Positions 12,245-12,517 of a stretch of DNA of 12,517 nucleotides are shown here, one piece after another. The stretch spans positions 1-12,517 of the forward strand of contig JACQGV010000050.1 in assembly GCA_016199375.1 (NCBI GenBank). The letters run 5' to 3'. The notes under the pieces were generated by a model, which searched no databases, had not been told where the DNA came from, and saw nothing but the letters and a program-made list of their open reading frames with translations. The stretch comes from Chloroflexota bacterium. GTDB taxonomy: Bacteria > Chloroflexota > Dehalococcoidia > SHYM01. Both the position numbers and the translations under genes were made by a program. The first letter of the stretch is position 1; the number at the start of each line of letters is the position of its first letter.

Positions 12245-12419
12245 CCTTCGCTTACACTGCGCTCATCATCTCGGCACCGATCCTCACCAACCCGTAGGAC
12301 CTGCGCCAAACCGTACACCACCTACCCCCATATACCTCATTCGCACTGGCAGGCTAGATAAATAGAACCCGTTCCAGAAAACGCCGCTGGCTCAAGTTGT
12401 CCCCACAAAATCTACACGC
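12245..12419. other. Non-coding gap between the toxin gene and miaB
   Basis: No supportable gene on either strand. A 7-bp inverted repeat, CTAGCCT (12241-12247) and AGGCTAG (12351-12357), brackets about 100 nt. No hairpin with a T-run and no copy of the tRNA-Ser 3' end is seen. Confidence 0.4.
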
Positions 12420-12428
12420 TGGTAGAAT
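12420..12428 (+). promoter_or_regulatory. Extended -10 promoter element for miaB
   Basis: TGGTAGAAT is an extended -10 (TG-N-TAGAAT). Only 9 nt separate it from the miaB ATG at 12438, so transcription should start within a few bases of the codon. TTGTCC at 12397-12402 could be a -35, but 20-nt spacing is too long to rely on. No Shine-Dalgarno is present, consistent with a leaderless mRNA. Confidence 0.55.
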
Positions 12429-12437
12429 AGTCCCGTC

Positions 12438-12517
12438 ATGCCCAACACCTACTACATCTGGACCAGCGGCTGCCAGATGAACCAGGCCGACTCCGAGCGG
12501 CTGGGCGCCAGCCTGGA
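12438..12517 (+). CDS. miaB: tRNA-2-methylthio-N6-isopentenyladenosine synthase MiaB, N-terminal fragment
   Basis: Only 26 codons lie in the window: MPNTYYIWTSGCQMNQADSE... This is the start of the UPF0004 domain of methylthiotransferases. GCQMN carries the first cysteine (Cys12) of the auxiliary 4Fe-4S cluster, and the following DSER matches the family. MiaB is a radical-SAM enzyme that adds a methylthio group to i6A37 in tRNAs reading UNN codons. The GCQMN spelling favours MiaB over RimO or MtaB, but the fragment is too short to be certain. The ATG is supported by the family N-terminus. Confidence 0.85.
   Translation, partial: MPNTYYIWTSGCQMNQADSERLGASL

Noticed and set aside
12241..12357. 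7-bp inverted repeat bracketing the gap before miaB, possibly a small mobile element
   Set aside because: The repeats are too short, flanking bases do not extend the match, and no target-site duplication is evident.
11120..12437. Integrated element using the tRNA-Ser 3' end as attachment site
   Set aside because: No repeat of the tRNA 3' end (T arm through CCA) is found before miaB, and no integrase gene is present. Lower GC alone is not enough.

Overview
This window looks like a chromosomal segment of a high-GC bacterium. Hand counts on sampled rows give about 65-68% GC in the CoA-transferase genes. The presence of RNase J, an iron-sulfur family 4 uracil-DNA glycosylase, a DUF177-L32-fab cluster and paired class III CoA-transferases would suit a Chloroflexota (Dehalococcoidia-like) genome. 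That placement is an inference from gene content, not from a marker phylogeny.

Positions 1-5753 (minus strand) hold a long, tightly packed housekeeping run. In transcription order it reads DUF177 (YceD-type), rpmF (L32), fabD, fabG, nusB, acpP, tatC, a family 4 uracil-DNA glycosylase and the first half of RNase J, which runs off the left edge. It starts from a textbook promoter (TTGACA-18-TATAAT, 5776-5805). The run couples ribosome assembly, fatty-acid synthesis, transcription antitermination, Tat export, base-excision repair and RNA decay. The plsX and fabH genes often found between rpmF and fabD are absent here, and nusB sits between fabG and acpP.

Positions 5908-9027 (plus strand, divergent) hold a fused MoaD-MoaE molybdopterin synthase. 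It overlaps by 8 nt a class III (CaiB/BaiF) CoA-transferase gene, which overlaps a second CoA-transferase by 1 nt. The three are probably one operon. The MoaD-MoaE promoter lies so close to the ATG that the transcript is probably leaderless.

Positions 9030-10894 (minus strand, convergent with the CoA-transferases) hold a crotonase-fold protein that lacks both canonical hydratase glutamates, and a zinc-free MDR/quinone oxidoreductase-like protein. Together with the CoA-transferases they suggest acyl-CoA catabolism with unknown substrates.

Positions 11020-12244 (plus strand) hold tRNA-Ser(GCU) with its own promoter, followed by a three-gene cassette of lower GC (about 47-63% in sampled rows): a 169-aa DUF2299-like protein, an unrecognised acidic 85-aa protein and a RelE/ParE-family toxin. 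This looks like accessory DNA with a toxin-antitoxin-like arrangement, and it is the most novel part of the window. After a 193-nt gap without a gene, miaB begins at 12438 behind an extended -10 element and runs off the right edge.
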